Assembly: GCF_002563715.1 (NCBI RefSeq)
Contig: NZ_PDJJ01000001.1
Location: 744,001 to 808,000, forward strand
Direction of reading: 5' to 3'
Source of the DNA: Isoptericola jiangsuensis
Lineage (GTDB): Bacteria > Actinomycetota > Actinomycetes > Actinomycetales > Cellulomonadaceae
DNA length: 64,000 nucleotides
Numbering within the stretch: position 1 is the stretch's first letter; the number at the start of each line of letters is the position of its first letter. The position numbers were made by a program, and so were the translations under genes. Below are positions 37,967 to 47,075 of this stretch, piece by piece. The notes beneath the pieces are model-generated. The model had not been told where the DNA came from. It did no database searches and saw only the letters and a program-made list of their open reading frames with translations.

Positions 37967-40774
37967 TCATGCCGGGTCGACGACGTCGCGGAGCTGGGCG
38001 CGGGACGTCACCCCGAGCAGCGGGAACACCCGGTACAGGTGGAATCCCACGGTGCGCGGCGACAGGAAGAGCTGTTCGGCGATCTCCCGGTTGGTGCGGC
38101 CCTGCGCGGCGAGCCGCACGATGCGCTGCTGCTGCGCCGTGAGGTCCGCCAGGGGGTCGGCGGTGCGGTCCGCGACGCGCACCCCCGCCGCCCGCAGCTC
38201 GGCCGTCGCGCGTTCCACGAACGGCCGCGCCCCGAGGCGCACGAACGTCTCCAGGGCCGCGCTGAGCTCGGTGCGGGCCTCGCTGACCCGCCGGTCGCGA
38301 CGCAGCCGCTCCCCGAGATGGAGCCGCACCAGCGCGCGCTCGAACGGCCAGGTCGCCGCCGCCGGGTCGGCCAGCGCGGCGCGCAGGTGCTGCTCGGCGG
38401 TGGGTGCGCCGCCGCTCCCGCCGTCGACGGCCGCCCCGCCGTCCACCGGGTCGTCACCGGCGAGCAGGCCGTGCGCCTGGTGCAGCAGCGCGGCCACGCG
38501 CGGCCCCGGCTCCGACCCGACGTGCTCCGCCACGGCGGCCAGCACGCCGCGGGCGTCCGCGGTGCGACCGGCCGCGACGGCCGCCTCGGCCAGCGGCACC
38601 AGCAGGTGGACCGAGGCGTGGCGGTGCACCGGCCCGCCGGCGGTGGTGAACCCGCGCCGCAGGACGTCGTGCGCGGCCTCGGGCCGCCCGTCCACGAGCT
38701 CGGCCAGGCCGAGCACGAGCCGGGCCCGGACCCCCACGGTCCGGGTGACGTCCGGGTCGACGGCGGCCAGCACCCGCCGCGCCAGCGCCCGGGCGGTGCC
38801 GACCTGCCCGCGCAGCACCGCCACGTGCGCCGTGGTCAGCGTGGCCGTGAGCTCCACCAGCGGCATGCCGGTCTCCTGCGCCAGCCGGGTCGCGTCGTCC
38901 GCGCACGCCTGCGCGGCGTCCCACCGGCCGAGCTCCAGGCGCGTGGCCGCCAGGGTCGACGACACCAGCGCGTTCGTGCCCGCCGTGGGGCCGTCGGCGA
39001 ACAGGTCGACCAGCCGGGCGAGCAGGCGTTCCGCGAGACGCGTCTCGTCCAGCACCCAGGCGGCACCGCCCAGCACGTCCAGCTCGCGGATGCCGAGGTC
39101 GGCGTGCGTGGCCACCGCCCGGTCGAGCGCGGCGCGGGACGCCGCCGCGAACGGCGCGACCGCGCCCCGCACCCAGGCGTCGACCGGGTCGTCGTCCTCG
39201 GGTGCGACGACGGCCAGGGCCGCCCCGACCTCGTCGAGCAGGTGCTCCTCCCCGCCGTTGTACGCGGCGACCGCCGCCGGGGCGAGGGCGGCCACGGCCA
39301 GGTCGGGGTCGTCGTCGCGGGTCGCCCGGGCGAGCGCCGTCAGCCGTCGCACGGCGTCCTCGTGGCGGGCGGTCTGGGCCAGCGCCCACCCGGAGAAGAG
39401 GTCGGCCTCGTGCCGGCTCGCGGCGTCCGGGGCCAGGCTCCGCGCGCGGGCCGCGACCCTCTCCACCCAGTCGGTGCGGCCGGTGAACATCGCGGCGGGT
39501 GCCGCGAGCAGCAGCCGCCGCGTGGCGTCCGCCGGGTCGGGCGACAGCTCGCCCGCGCGCTCCAGGGCGCGAGCAGCGGCCGCCCACCCGCCGCGCAGCC
39601 GGGCCCGCTCCGCCGTGTCCTCCAGCGCCTGCGCGGCGTCCGCGTCCGGCCCGACGGCGGCCGCCGCCAGGTGCCATGCCCGGCGGTCGGGGTCCGTGGA
39701 CGCCTCGGCGAGGGCGAGGTGCGCGCCCCGGCGTTCGGCCAGCGGCGCGACGTCGCGCACGGCCGTGCGCACCAGCGGGTGCCGGAACCGCACCCGCCCG
39801 TCGTCCAGGTGCACGAGCCCCGCCGCCTCGGCGGGCGCCCACGCGGCCAGGGTCGCGTCGTCCCACGGGCCGGGTGCGGGACCGTCCGGAGCGCCGGTCG
39901 CGGCGGCGCCCGGGTCGGTCGCCCGGCCGGCCGCCGTGACGACCACCGCCAGGTCGTCCGAGTCCGCGACGGCGGCGAGCAGCAGCACGCGTCGCGTCAC
40001 CCCGGGGAGGTCCGCCAGCCGGTCGGCCCACAACCGGTCCAGGCGGTCCGACGACGCCTCCGGGCCGTCCGTCACGATGTCGGGCAGCTCGACGAGGGCC
40101 AGCGGGTTGCCGCCCGCCCGGCCCAGCACCCGCCGCCGTGCGGCCGCGTCCAGCCCGGCCCGCGCCTCGTCCAGCACCCGCGCGGCGGCGTCGTCGTCCA
40201 GCGGGGACAGGACGACGTGGGGCAGCGTGGTGTCCGGTGCCGGCGGACGCGTGGCCACCAGGAGCCCGGGGCCGCCAGGGACGTCCGGCAGGCGGCGGGC
40301 GCAGAACAGCACGACGTCACGGCTGGCGTCGTCGAACCAGTGGAGGTCGTCGACGACGACGAGCGTGCCCGGCCCGTCGTCGTCGCCGGGCGCGCCGTGC
40401 GACCCGTCGTCGCCGGGTTCCCCGAGGAGGGTCAGGGCGCCCGCGGCGAGGTGCAGGCGGTCCGGGACGGCGGTGGCCTCGGTGAGGCCGAGGGCGGCGC
40501 CCAGGGCCCGCCGCTGCGGGCCGGGCAGGCGGTCGAGGTGGTCGAGGCGCGGCAGGAGGAGCTGGTGCAGCGCCGCGAACGCGAGGTCCCGCTCGGCAGG
40601 GTCGCCGCAGGCGGTGAGCACCGCCCGGCCCGCCCGCCGAGCGCGCTCGGCGGCGTGGTCCAGCAGCGTCGTCTTGCCGAGCCCCGGGTCGCCGACGACG
40701 AGCAGGGCGCCCGACGCGCCGGGGGCGGCGAGCCGATCCACCCGGGCGAGCTCGGCGTCGCGGCCGTGGATCAC
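37967..40774 (-). CDS. Large LuxR-family regulator with AAA domain (LAL type)
   Basis: A 935-residue MalT/LAL-like regulator. N-terminal STAND-type ATPase with Walker A G-D-P-G-L-G-K-T-T (near 26-34) and Walker B V-V-V-D-D-L-H-W-F (near 148-156). A long helical, TPR-like alanine-rich middle follows. The C-terminal LuxR helix-turn-helix is Q-Q-Q-R-I-V-R-L-A-A-Q-G-R-T-N-R-E-I-A-E-Q-L-F-L-S-P-R-T-V split over about residues 873-905. Encoded just upstream of the two hydrolase genes on the same strand and thus their likely activator. Ligand unknown. Confidence 0.88.
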   Translation of the reverse strand: MIHGRDAELARVDRLAAPGASGALLVVGDPGLGKTTLLDHAAERARRAGRAVLTACGDPAERDLAFAALHQLLLPRLDHLDRLPGPQRRALGAALGLTEATAVPDRLHLAAGALTLLGEPGDDGSHGAPGDDDGPGTLVVVDDLHWFDDASRDVVLFCARRLPDVPGGPGLLVATRPPAPDTTLPHVVLSPLDDDAAARVLDEARAGLDAAARRRVLGRAGGNPLALVELPDIVTDGPEASSDRLDRLWADRLADLPGVTRRVLLLAAVADSDDLAVVVTAAGRATDPGAAATGAPDGPAPGPWDDATLAAWAPAEAAGLVHLDDGRVRFRHPLVRTAVRDVAPLAERRGAHLALAEASTDPDRRAWHLAAAAVGPDADAAQALEDTAERARLRGGWAAAARALERAGELSPDPADATRRLLLAAPAAMFTGRTDWVERVAARARSLAPDAASRHEADLFSGWALAQTARHEDAVRRLTALARATRDDDPDLAVAALAPAAVAAYNGGEEHLLDEVGAALAVVAPEDDDPVDAWVRGAVAPFAAASRAALDRAVATHADLGIRELDVLGGAAWVLDETRLAERLLARLVDLFADGPTAGTNALVSSTLAATRLELGRWDAAQACADDATRLAQETGMPLVELTATLTTAHVAVLRGQVGTARALARRVLAAVDPDVTRTVGVRARLVLGLAELVDGRPEAAHDVLRRGFTTAGGPVHRHASVHLLVPLAEAAVAAGRTADARGVLAAVAEHVGSEPGPRVAALLHQAHGLLAGDDPVDGGAAVDGGSGGAPTAEQHLRAALADPAAATWPFERALVRLHLGERLRRDRRVSEARTELSAALETFVRLGARPFVERATAELRAAGVRVADRTADPLADLTAQQQRIVRLAAQGRTNREIAEQLFLSPRTVGFHLYRVFPLLGVTSRAQLRDVVDPA

Positions 40775-40906
40775 GCCAGGTCAGGGGTGGTCGGGCGGGG
40801 TCCCACGCGTGCCTCCCGGTGGTCGAGGACGGGAGGCCACTGTATCCGCGCAGGTGGCGGGGCTGCGCGCGGGGGAGGGGCGACGGGTGGTCGCGGAGGG
40901 GACGAC

Positions 40907-40996
40907 GACGGGGCCGTCGCACGGTGGTGCGACGGCCCCGTCCGGCGCGCGGCGCCGGGGAGGTGCGGGCCCGCCGGTGCCTCTCCGGCGGGCCCG
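40907..40996. terminator. Two strong hairpins after pckG
   Basis: GACGGGGCCGTCGCAC (40907-40922) pairs with 40927-40942 around GGTG. CGGGCCCGCCGG (40966-40977) pairs with 40985-40996. Both lie within 110 bp downstream of the PEP carboxykinase stop (minus strand). Confidence 0.75.
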
Positions 40997-41008
40997 GGTC
41001 GGGGTGGC

Positions 41009-42922
41009 TCAGCCGAGGCGGCCGCGGAGCCGGGCGAGCTGTTCGCGCAGGGCCGCCGGGACCTTCGTGCCGAACGAGTCGAAGAACTCCTCGGTGAGGT
41101 CGGCCTCGGCCCGCCAGGCGTCCGCGGGGACGTCGAACAGGGCGTCCATCGCGGCGTCGGTGACGTCCAGGCCCGTCAGGTCGAGCGCGCCGGGCGCGGG
41201 GAGCAGCCCCACGGGGGACGCGACGGCGCCGCTGTCCGTGCGGGTGCCGCGCGACCGGTCGACCTGCTCGGCGATCCACTTGACGACGCGGGAGTTCTCA
41301 CCGAACCCGGGCCACAGGAACGAGCCGTCGGCGTCCCGGCGGAACCAGTTCACGCCGAACACCTTGGGGCGGCGGGTCGGGTCGAGGGACGCCCCGACCC
41401 GGAGCCAGTGGGACCAGTGGTCGGCCATGTTGTAGCCGCAGAACGGCAGCATCGCGAACGGGTCGCGGCGCAGCTCGCCGAGCGCGCCCTCCGCCGCGGC
41501 GGTGCGCTCGGAGCTGATGGTGGCGCCCAGGAACACGCCGTGCTCCCAGCTCGTGGCCTGCGCGACCAGCGGCACGTTGGAGGCGCGGCGACCACCGAAC
41601 ACGATCGCGTCCACGGGCACGCCCGCCGGGTCCTCCCACACGTCCGCGATGGACGGGCACTGCTCCGCCGCGACGGTGAACCGGGAGTTCGGGTGCGCGG
41701 CGGGGCGCCCGCTGTCCGGCGTCCAGTCGTTCCCCTGCCAGTCGATCAGGTGTGCGGGCGCCTCGGGCGTCAGGCCTTCCCACCAGACGTCGCCGTCGTC
41801 CGTCATCGCCACGTTGGTGAAGATGACGTCGTGGGTGAGGGTGTCGATGGCGGTCGGGTTGGTCTCGACGCCGGTGCCGGGCGCGACGCCGAAGAACCCG
41901 GCCTCCGGGTTGATGGCGCGCAGCGAGCCGTCGGGGCCGGGACGCATCCACACGATGTCGTCGCCGAGCGTCTCGACGGTCCAGCCCGGGATCGTGGGCT
42001 GGAGCATCGCGAGGTTGGTCTTGCCGCAGGCGCTGGGGAACGCGGCGGCCAGGTGGTACTGGCGCTGCTCCGGGGACGTGACACGGATGAGCAGCATGTG
42101 CTCGGCCAGCCACCCCTCGTCCCGGGCCATCGCCGACGCGATGCGCAGCGCGAAGCACTTCTTGCCGAGCAGCGCGTTGCCGCCGTAGCCCGACCCGTAC
42201 GACCAGATCTCCCGCGACTCCGGGTAGTGGACGATGTACTTCGTGTCGCTGCACGGCCAGGCGACGTCCTCGACGCGCTCCCCGGCGTCGTCGACCAGCG
42301 GCGCACCCACGGAGTGCACCGCCGGCACCCACTGCTGCCCGGCGTCGATGAGCCGCAGCACCTCCGCGGACACGCGCGTCATGACGTGCATCGACACGAC
42401 GACGTAGGGGGAGTCCGTGATCTCGACGCCGACCTGCGAGATCGGTCCGCCGACCGGACCCATCGAGAACGGCACCACGTACATCGTGCGGCCCCGCATG
42501 GAGCCCGTGAAGACGCCGTCGAGCTCGGCCCGCATCTCGGCGGGGTCGCGCCAGTTGTTCGTCGGGCCGGCGTCGACCTCGCGCTGCGAGCAGATGAACG
42601 TCCGCGACTCGACGCGGGCGACGTCGGACGGGTTCGACCGGGCGAGGTAGGAGCCGGGGCGCTTGTCCTGCGCCAGCGGGATCAGCGTGCCCGCCTCGAC
42701 CATGCCGTCGACCAGACGCTGCTTCTCCGCGGCCGACCCGTCGCACCACACGATGTCGTCGGGCTGGGTGAGGGCGGCGATCTCCGCGACCCACGCCCGC
42801 ACGTCGAGGGGCGTGGCCGGCCGCGCGCCCGCCGACCCGGTCGCGGTGAACGGCGTCAGCGCGTCGGGGGCGAGCTCGGCGAGGGCCAGCCGCGTGCGGC
42901 GGGGGTTCGCGAGGAAGGTCAT
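41009..42922 (-). CDS. pckG: Phosphoenolpyruvate carboxykinase (GTP)
   Basis: Converts oxaloacetate to PEP with GTP, the entry to gluconeogenesis from acetate, fatty acids or leucine products. 637 residues, normal for GTP enzymes. P-loop/hyper-reactive Cys segment is [12 protein letters not shown] (near 300). Substrate loop is [15 protein letters not shown], and the R-R-x-x-x-V-P-L-V region and F-G-V-N-W-F-R-R are present. ATG 42922 is the family start; the open frame extends 18 codons further upstream without support. Divergent from a RamB-like regulator, the expected controller. Confidence 0.95.
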   Translation of the reverse strand: MTFLANPRRTRLALAELAPDALTPFTATGSAGARPATPLDVRAWVAEIAALTQPDDIVWCDGSAAEKQRLVDGMVEAGTLIPLAQDKRPGSYLARSNPSDVARVESRTFICSQREVDAGPTNNWRDPAEMRAELDGVFTGSMRGRTMYVVPFSMGPVGGPISQVGVEITDSPYVVVSMHVMTRVSAEVLRLIDAGQQWVPAVHSVGAPLVDDAGERVEDVAWPCSDTKYIVHYPESREIWSYGSGYGGNALLGKKCFALRIASAMARDEGWLAEHMLLIRVTSPEQRQYHLAAAFPSACGKTNLAMLQPTIPGWTVETLGDDIVWMRPGPDGSLRAINPEAGFFGVAPGTGVETNPTAIDTLTHDVIFTNVAMTDDGDVWWEGLTPEAPAHLIDWQGNDWTPDSGRPAAHPNSRFTVAAEQCPSIADVWEDPAGVPVDAIVFGGRRASNVPLVAQATSWEHGVFLGATISSERTAAAEGALGELRRDPFAMLPFCGYNMADHWSHWLRVGASLDPTRRPKVFGVNWFRRDADGSFLWPGFGENSRVVKWIAEQVDRSRGTRTDSGAVASPVGLLPAPGALDLTGLDVTDAAMDALFDVPADAWRAEADLTEEFFDSFGTKVPAALREQLARLRGRLG

Positions 42923-43030
42923 GACTGCTCCGTCCGTTGTCCGGCCACGTCCTGGGGCGACGGGTCCTGGTTCCACCCTGCGCCCGCACAGGGCGTCATT
43001 TCCAGCCAGATCGCTGTCAAGAATCGCGAA

Positions 43031-43049
43031 TCTTCACGTACGGTGAAGA
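43031..43049. promoter_or_regulatory. Inverted repeat over the ramB -10 box
   Basis: TCTTCAC (43031-43037) and GTGAAGA (43043-43049) are perfect arms around GTACG. A -10 box TACGGT (43039-43044) lies inside and ends 6 nt before the ATG, pointing to a leaderless, autoregulated transcript. A second near-palindrome AAGAATCG/CGAATCTT precedes it at about 43019-43034. Confidence 0.5.
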
Positions 43050-43050
43050 C

Positions 43051-44523
43051 ATGACGGACGGACCGACGTCGGACGCCCCCGACCTCATCACCCTCGGCCG
43101 CCGCGTGCGCCACGCCCGCACCGCCCGCGGCCTCACCCTCGAAGCCCTCGGGCGGCAGGTCGACGCCGCCCCCAGCCTCCTGTCGCTCGTCGAGAACGGC
43201 CGCCGCGAACCCCGCCTCTCCCTGCTGCGCGCCCTGGCCGACGCCCTCGGCGTCCCCCTCGCCGACCTCCTCGCCGACGAACCGCCCTCGCGTCGCGCCG
43301 CCCTCGAGATCGCCCTCGAACGCGCCCAGCGCGCCCCCCGGTTCGCCGCCCTCGGCCTCCCCGCCGTCAGACCCAGCCAGAAGCTCCCCGTGCCCGTCCT
43401 CGAACAGCTCGTCGGCCTCCACGACGAGCTCGTCCGCCGCGACGAGGAAGCCATCGCCACCCCCGAGGAGGCGCGCCGCGCCAACACCGTGCTGCGCCGC
43501 GAACGCGAGGAACGGGACAACCACCTCCCGCACATCGAGGAGCTCGCCGAGGAGATGACCCGCCGCGCCGGCTACACCGGCGGGGCGCTCACCCACCACA
43601 CCGTCGCCCGCATCGCCGGCGACCTCGGGCTCACCATCCTCCACGTCGACGACCTGCCCCGCTCCGCCCGCTCCGTCACCGACTGGAAGAACGGCCGCAT
43701 CTACCTGCCGCCCGCCTCCACCCCCGGCGGCCACGGACTGCGCTCCCTCGCCCTCCAGGCCGTCGCCCACCGCGTCCTCGGCCACGAACGCCCCCGCTCC
43801 TACGCCGAGTTCCTGCGCCAGCGCGTCGAGATCACCTACTTCGCCGCCGCCTGCCTCATCCCGCAGGACGCCGCCGTCACGTTCCTCGACCAGCGCAAGA
43901 AGGCCAAGGACCTCGCCGTCGAGGACTTCCGCGACGCGTTCGGCGTCACCCACGAGGCCGCCGCCATGCGCCTCACCAACCTCGCCACCGTCCACCTCGG
44001 CATCCCGCTGCACTTCCTGCGCGTCGGCGACGACGGCGCGCTGTTCCGCGGGTACGCCAACGACGGCCTGCCGCTGCCGCAGGACGTCACCGGCGCCATC
44101 GAGGGCCAGCTCGTCTGCCGCCGCTGGCCCGCCCGCGAGGCGTTCACCCGCCGCGACCGCGCCGCCGAGTCCTACCAGTACACCGACACCCCCGCCGGCA
44201 CCTTCTGGGACTCCACCCAGACCGGCTCCACCGGTGACGGCCGCCGGTTCTCCGTCACCGTCGGCGTCCCCTACGCGCACGCGAAGTGGTTCCGCGGCCG
44301 CGACACCCAGGTGCGCCACGCCTCCACCTGCCCCGACCCCGCCTGCTGCCGCCGCCCCCCGACGGACCTCGCGCAGCGCTGGGAAGGGGCGTCGTGGCCC
44401 AGCGCCCGCATGCACCAGCAGATCCTCGCCGCCCTGCCCCGGGGCGTGTTCCCCGGCGTCGACGACACCGACGTCTACCGGTTCCTCGAACGGCACGCCC
44501 CTGCGGACGACCCGGCCACCTGA
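43051..44523 (+). CDS. ramB: RamB-like XRE/ImmA regulator of acetate and central carbon metabolism
   Basis: A 490-residue regulator. N-terminal XRE helix-turn-helix at about 14-70 (L-E-A-L-G-R-Q-V-D-A-A-P-S-L-L-S-L-V-E-N-G). Central IrrE/ImmA-like domain (about 170-300), whose H-E-x-x-H is replaced by A-H-R-V-L-G-H-E. A C-terminal short-chain-fatty-acyl (ScfR/DUF2083) domain has clustered cysteines C-P-D-P-A-C-C. This is the architecture of Corynebacterium RamB, which controls acetate activation and glyoxylate genes. Divergence from pckG supports a gluconeogenic role. ATG 43051 follows a -10 box by 6 nt. A repeat hairpin follows the stop. Confidence 0.82.
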   Translation: MTDGPTSDAPDLITLGRRVRHARTARGLTLEALGRQVDAAPSLLSLVENGRREPRLSLLRALADALGVPLADLLADEPPSRRAALEIALERAQRAPRFAALGLPAVRPSQKLPVPVLEQLVGLHDELVRRDEEAIATPEEARRANTVLRREREERDNHLPHIEELAEEMTRRAGYTGGALTHHTVARIAGDLGLTILHVDDLPRSARSVTDWKNGRIYLPPASTPGGHGLRSLALQAVAHRVLGHERPRSYAEFLRQRVEITYFAAACLIPQDAAVTFLDQRKKAKDLAVEDFRDAFGVTHEAAAMRLTNLATVHLGIPLHFLRVGDDGALFRGYANDGLPLPQDVTGAIEGQLVCRRWPAREAFTRRDRAAESYQYTDTPAGTFWDSTQTGSTGDGRRFSVTVGVPYAHAKWFRGRDTQVRHASTCPDPACCRRPPTDLAQRWEGASWPSARMHQQILAALPRGVFPGVDDTDVYRFLERHAPADDPAT

Positions 44524-44571
44524 CGGGGTCGATGCGGGTCTGGTTCTTCGGGTCGGGTCGGGTCGTGTTCC

Positions 44572-44666
44572 GGTCGGCGGAGGGTGCCGCGCGTCGTCGC
44601 GTTCACGGGCCCCAGGGGGCCCTCCACTTCGGGTCCGACGACGACGCGCGGCACCCTCCGCCGACC
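44572..44666. repeat. REP-like hairpin, 28-bp perfect stem
   Basis: Arms 44572-44599 and 44639-44666 are exact reverse complements. The 39-nt loop holds a nested GGGCCC...GGGCCC pair. The right half (CTTCGGGTCCGACGACG then CGCGGCAC) matches the element at 2911-3110 (CTTCGGGTCTGACGACC then CGCGGCAC), defining a dispersed family. Confidence 0.85.
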
Positions 44667-44689
44667 TTCGACGCTGCGGCCCGCATCCC

Positions 44690-44820
44690 GCGAGTCAGCG
44701 CAGTTCCCCGCGAGTCAGCGCAGTTCCCCACGAGTCAGCGCTCGTGTCGCTGAGTCAGCGCAGGCTCTCGCGAGTCAGCGCGGGTCTCCGCCGGTCAGCG
44801 CGGCTCCGGCGGGTCAGCGG
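44690..44820. repeat. 20-bp tandem repeat array, seven decaying units
   Basis: Units begin at 44690, 44710, 44730, 44750, 44770, 44790 and 44810. The first two are identical to units of the array at 31941-32055; later ones diverge. The last unit contains the stop codon (44814-44816) of the minus-strand CorC gene. The array sits between convergent genes. Confidence 0.85.
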
Positions 44821-46118
44821 GCGTCGACGTCGGACGGCGCGTCGGCGTCCTGGACGGCGGCGTCGAGACGGACCGCGCGGATGCGCTGCTTCTCGACGTC
44901 GGTCACCGTGAGGGTGCGGTCCTCGATCTCGACGACGTCACCCACTTCGGCGAGGCGTCCCAGCTGCGCCAGCACGTAGCCCGCGACCGTCTCGTACGGG
45001 CCCTCGGGGAGCTCGACGCCCGTGGTGCGGGCGAAGTCCTCGATGGTGAGGCCGGCCTCGACCTCGCCCGTGGCCAGGGTCTCCTCGCCGGGGTCGTGCT
45101 CGTCGCGGATGTCGCCGACGAGCTCCTCCAGGAGGTCCTCCAGCGTGACGATGCCGTCGGTGCCGCCGTACTCGTCGCGCACGACCGCCATGTGCGTCTG
45201 CTCGCGCTGCATCGCGGACAGCGACGGCAGCAGCCGGTTGGTGCCCGGCAGCTCGAGCACGGGACGGGCGACGTCGCGCAGGGTGCGCTCGTCCGAGGGC
45301 GTGGCCGCCCCTCGCACGAGGTCGCGCACGTGCACGAACCCCACGACGTCGTCGAAGTCGTCGCCCATGACGGGATAGCGGGAGTACGGGCCGTCCTTCG
45401 TCCGCTCGATCGCGTCCGCGACGGTCGTGCCGGCCTCGAGGAAGACGACGTCGCCGCGGGGGCGCATCGCCTCGGCGAGGGTGCGCTCGGTGGCGAGGAA
45501 CACGTCGGTGAGGATGCGGCGCTCCTCCTCGTCGAGGCCCGGGTGGGCGGAGACGAGGTCACGCAGCTCGGTCTCGGAGATCTCCTCCGAGCGGGCGTCC
45601 GGGTCGCCGCCGAGCAGTCGCACGACGGCGTCCGTCGAGCGGGACAGCAGCCAGATCACGGGCCGCATGAGCACGGAGAACCGTTCCAGCGGCGGCCCGA
45701 CGACCAGCGCGAACTGGGTGGAGCGCTGCAGCGCGATGCGCTTCGGCACGAGCTCGCCCAGCACCAGGGAGGCGTACGCGATGATCAGCGTCATCGTGAT
45801 GAGGGCGACGTTCGCGGCGAGCGCCGGCGCGAGTCCCGCGGACTCCAGCAGCGGGGCGACGTCGGGCGCGATCGTCGACGCACCGTACGCGGCGGAGAAG
45901 AACCCGGCGACGGTCACGCCGATCTGGACGGCGGCGAGGAACCGGTTGGGGTCCCGGGCGACCGCTGCGACGCGGCGGCCGCGCGACCCGCGCTGCTCCA
46001 GCTGGTCGATCTGGCTCTCGCGCAGCGACACCAGGGCGAACTCGGTGCCGGCGAACACACCTCCCAGCAGCACGAATCCCAGTACCAGCGCGATGTTCCA
46101 CCAGGTGTCGGCGTCCAC
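44814..46118 (-). CDS. CorC/HlyC-type CNNM membrane protein
   Basis: Hemolysin-III/CorC-like protein of 434 residues, probably a divalent cation (Mg/Co) transporter or modulator. Four hydrophobic segments of a DUF21 domain lie at about 8-30, 60-85, 95-125 and 130-160. A CBS-domain pair follows (about 195-320, with A-M-R-P-R-G-D-V-V and D-E-Y-G-G-T-D-G-I-V-T-L-E-D), then a C-terminal CorC_HlyC domain. GTG 46118 is chosen: GGAGGG lies 5 nt upstream and it places the first membrane helix at the usual distance. The stop codon is part of a repeat unit. Confidence 0.88.
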   Translation of the reverse strand: MDADTWWNIALVLGFVLLGGVFAGTEFALVSLRESQIDQLEQRGSRGRRVAAVARDPNRFLAAVQIGVTVAGFFSAAYGASTIAPDVAPLLESAGLAPALAANVALITMTLIIAYASLVLGELVPKRIALQRSTQFALVVGPPLERFSVLMRPVIWLLSRSTDAVVRLLGGDPDARSEEISETELRDLVSAHPGLDEEERRILTDVFLATERTLAEAMRPRGDVVFLEAGTTVADAIERTKDGPYSRYPVMGDDFDDVVGFVHVRDLVRGAATPSDERTLRDVARPVLELPGTNRLLPSLSAMQREQTHMAVVRDEYGGTDGIVTLEDLLEELVGDIRDEHDPGEETLATGEVEAGLTIEDFARTTGVELPEGPYETVAGYVLAQLGRLAEVGDVVEIEDRTLTVTDVEKQRIRAVRLDAAVQDADAPSDVDAR

Positions 46119-46213
46119 GATCTCCCTCCAGGTCCGTCCCCACCCTGGTGGCAGGGACGCGACTGTGCAACGGGAGGGTGGCGGCAAAGGTTCCGCGCCG
46201 CTCGCGTGGGACG

Positions 46214-47029
46214 ATGCCGGACATGAGCCCTGCCTCGACGTCGGACCGTGCGGCGCTGCTCGCCGCCTACGACGACCAGCTGCGGACCGACGCCGAGACG
46301 GCGGGTGCCGGCGCGGTCGGGCGGCACGGGCCGCTGCACCTGGCGACCTTCCCGGGCGGCCACGGGCACGTCACCTACCGGGACCTGGCGGGCGTGGACG
46401 CGGCGGGCGTCCGCGAGCTCGTCGGGGCGGCGGTCGAGCACTTCCGGGGTGATCCGGCGGTGAGGGTGGTCGAGTGGAAGACGCGCGGCCACGACGTCGC
46501 GCCGGGTCTGCACGAGGCGCTGGTCGCGGGCGGGTTCGTGGCCCAGGAGCCGGAGTCGGTCATGGTCGGGGAGGCGACGGCGCTGGCCGTCGACGTCGAC
46601 CTGCCGGCCGGGGTGCGCCTGCGTCGCGTGACCTCCGAGGCGGACGTGCGGGCGATGACGGCCATGGTCGACGAGGTCTTCGGCGACGACCCGGTCACGT
46701 CCGGTCACACGGAGCAGATGCTCCAGCGGCAGGAGGCGTTCCCCGGGATGGAGCTCTGGGTCGCGGAGTCGGGCGGGCAGGTCGTGAGCGCGGGGCGGCT
46801 GGAGCCGGTCGCGGGCACGGACTTCGCGGGCCTGTGGGGCGGTGCGACACGTCCGGGGTGGCGCGGGCAGGGGATCTACCGGGCGTTGACGGCGGCGCGG
46901 GCGAGGTCGGCGCTCGACCGAGGGCGGCGGTACCTGCACAGCGACTCCACGGAGCTCTCCCGTCCCATCCTGGAACGCTCCGGCCTGGTGAAGGTGTCGA
47001 CGACGACGCCGTACCTGTGGACCCGCTGA
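46214..47029 (+). CDS. GNAT-family N-acetyltransferase
   Basis: A 271-residue acetyltransferase. The N-terminal half is a degenerate GNAT-like region; the C-terminal half holds the acetyl-CoA site (G-G-A-T-R-P-G-W-R-G-Q-G-I-Y-R-A-L, near 208-224). ATG codons at 46214 and 46223 are both possible; neither has a strong ribosome site. Acceptor substrate unknown. Divergent from the CorC gene. Confidence 0.8.
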   Translation: MPDMSPASTSDRAALLAAYDDQLRTDAETAGAGAVGRHGPLHLATFPGGHGHVTYRDLAGVDAAGVRELVGAAVEHFRGDPAVRVVEWKTRGHDVAPGLHEALVAGGFVAQEPESVMVGEATALAVDVDLPAGVRLRRVTSEADVRAMTAMVDEVFGDDPVTSGHTEQMLQRQEAFPGMELWVAESGGQVVSAGRLEPVAGTDFAGLWGGATRPGWRGQGIYRALTAARARSALDRGRRYLHSDSTELSRPILERSGLVKVSTTTPYLWTR

Positions 47030-47063
47030 CGGGCGCCGTCGGGTCGGGCGGGGCAGCGATCCT

Positions 47064-47069
47064 TAGGAT
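47064..47069 (+). promoter_or_regulatory. -10 box TAGGAT, leaderless gntR transcript
   Basis: TAGGAT ends 6 nt before the GTG at 47076, the spacing of leaderless actinobacterial genes. Confidence 0.55.
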
Positions 47070-47075
47070 CGGGGC

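Noticed and set aside
37949-43054. 1,701-residue open frame on the plus strand
   Set aside because: Antisense to the LAL regulator and pckG; Arg/Gly/Val-rich low-complexity product typical of shadow frames in very GC-rich DNA.
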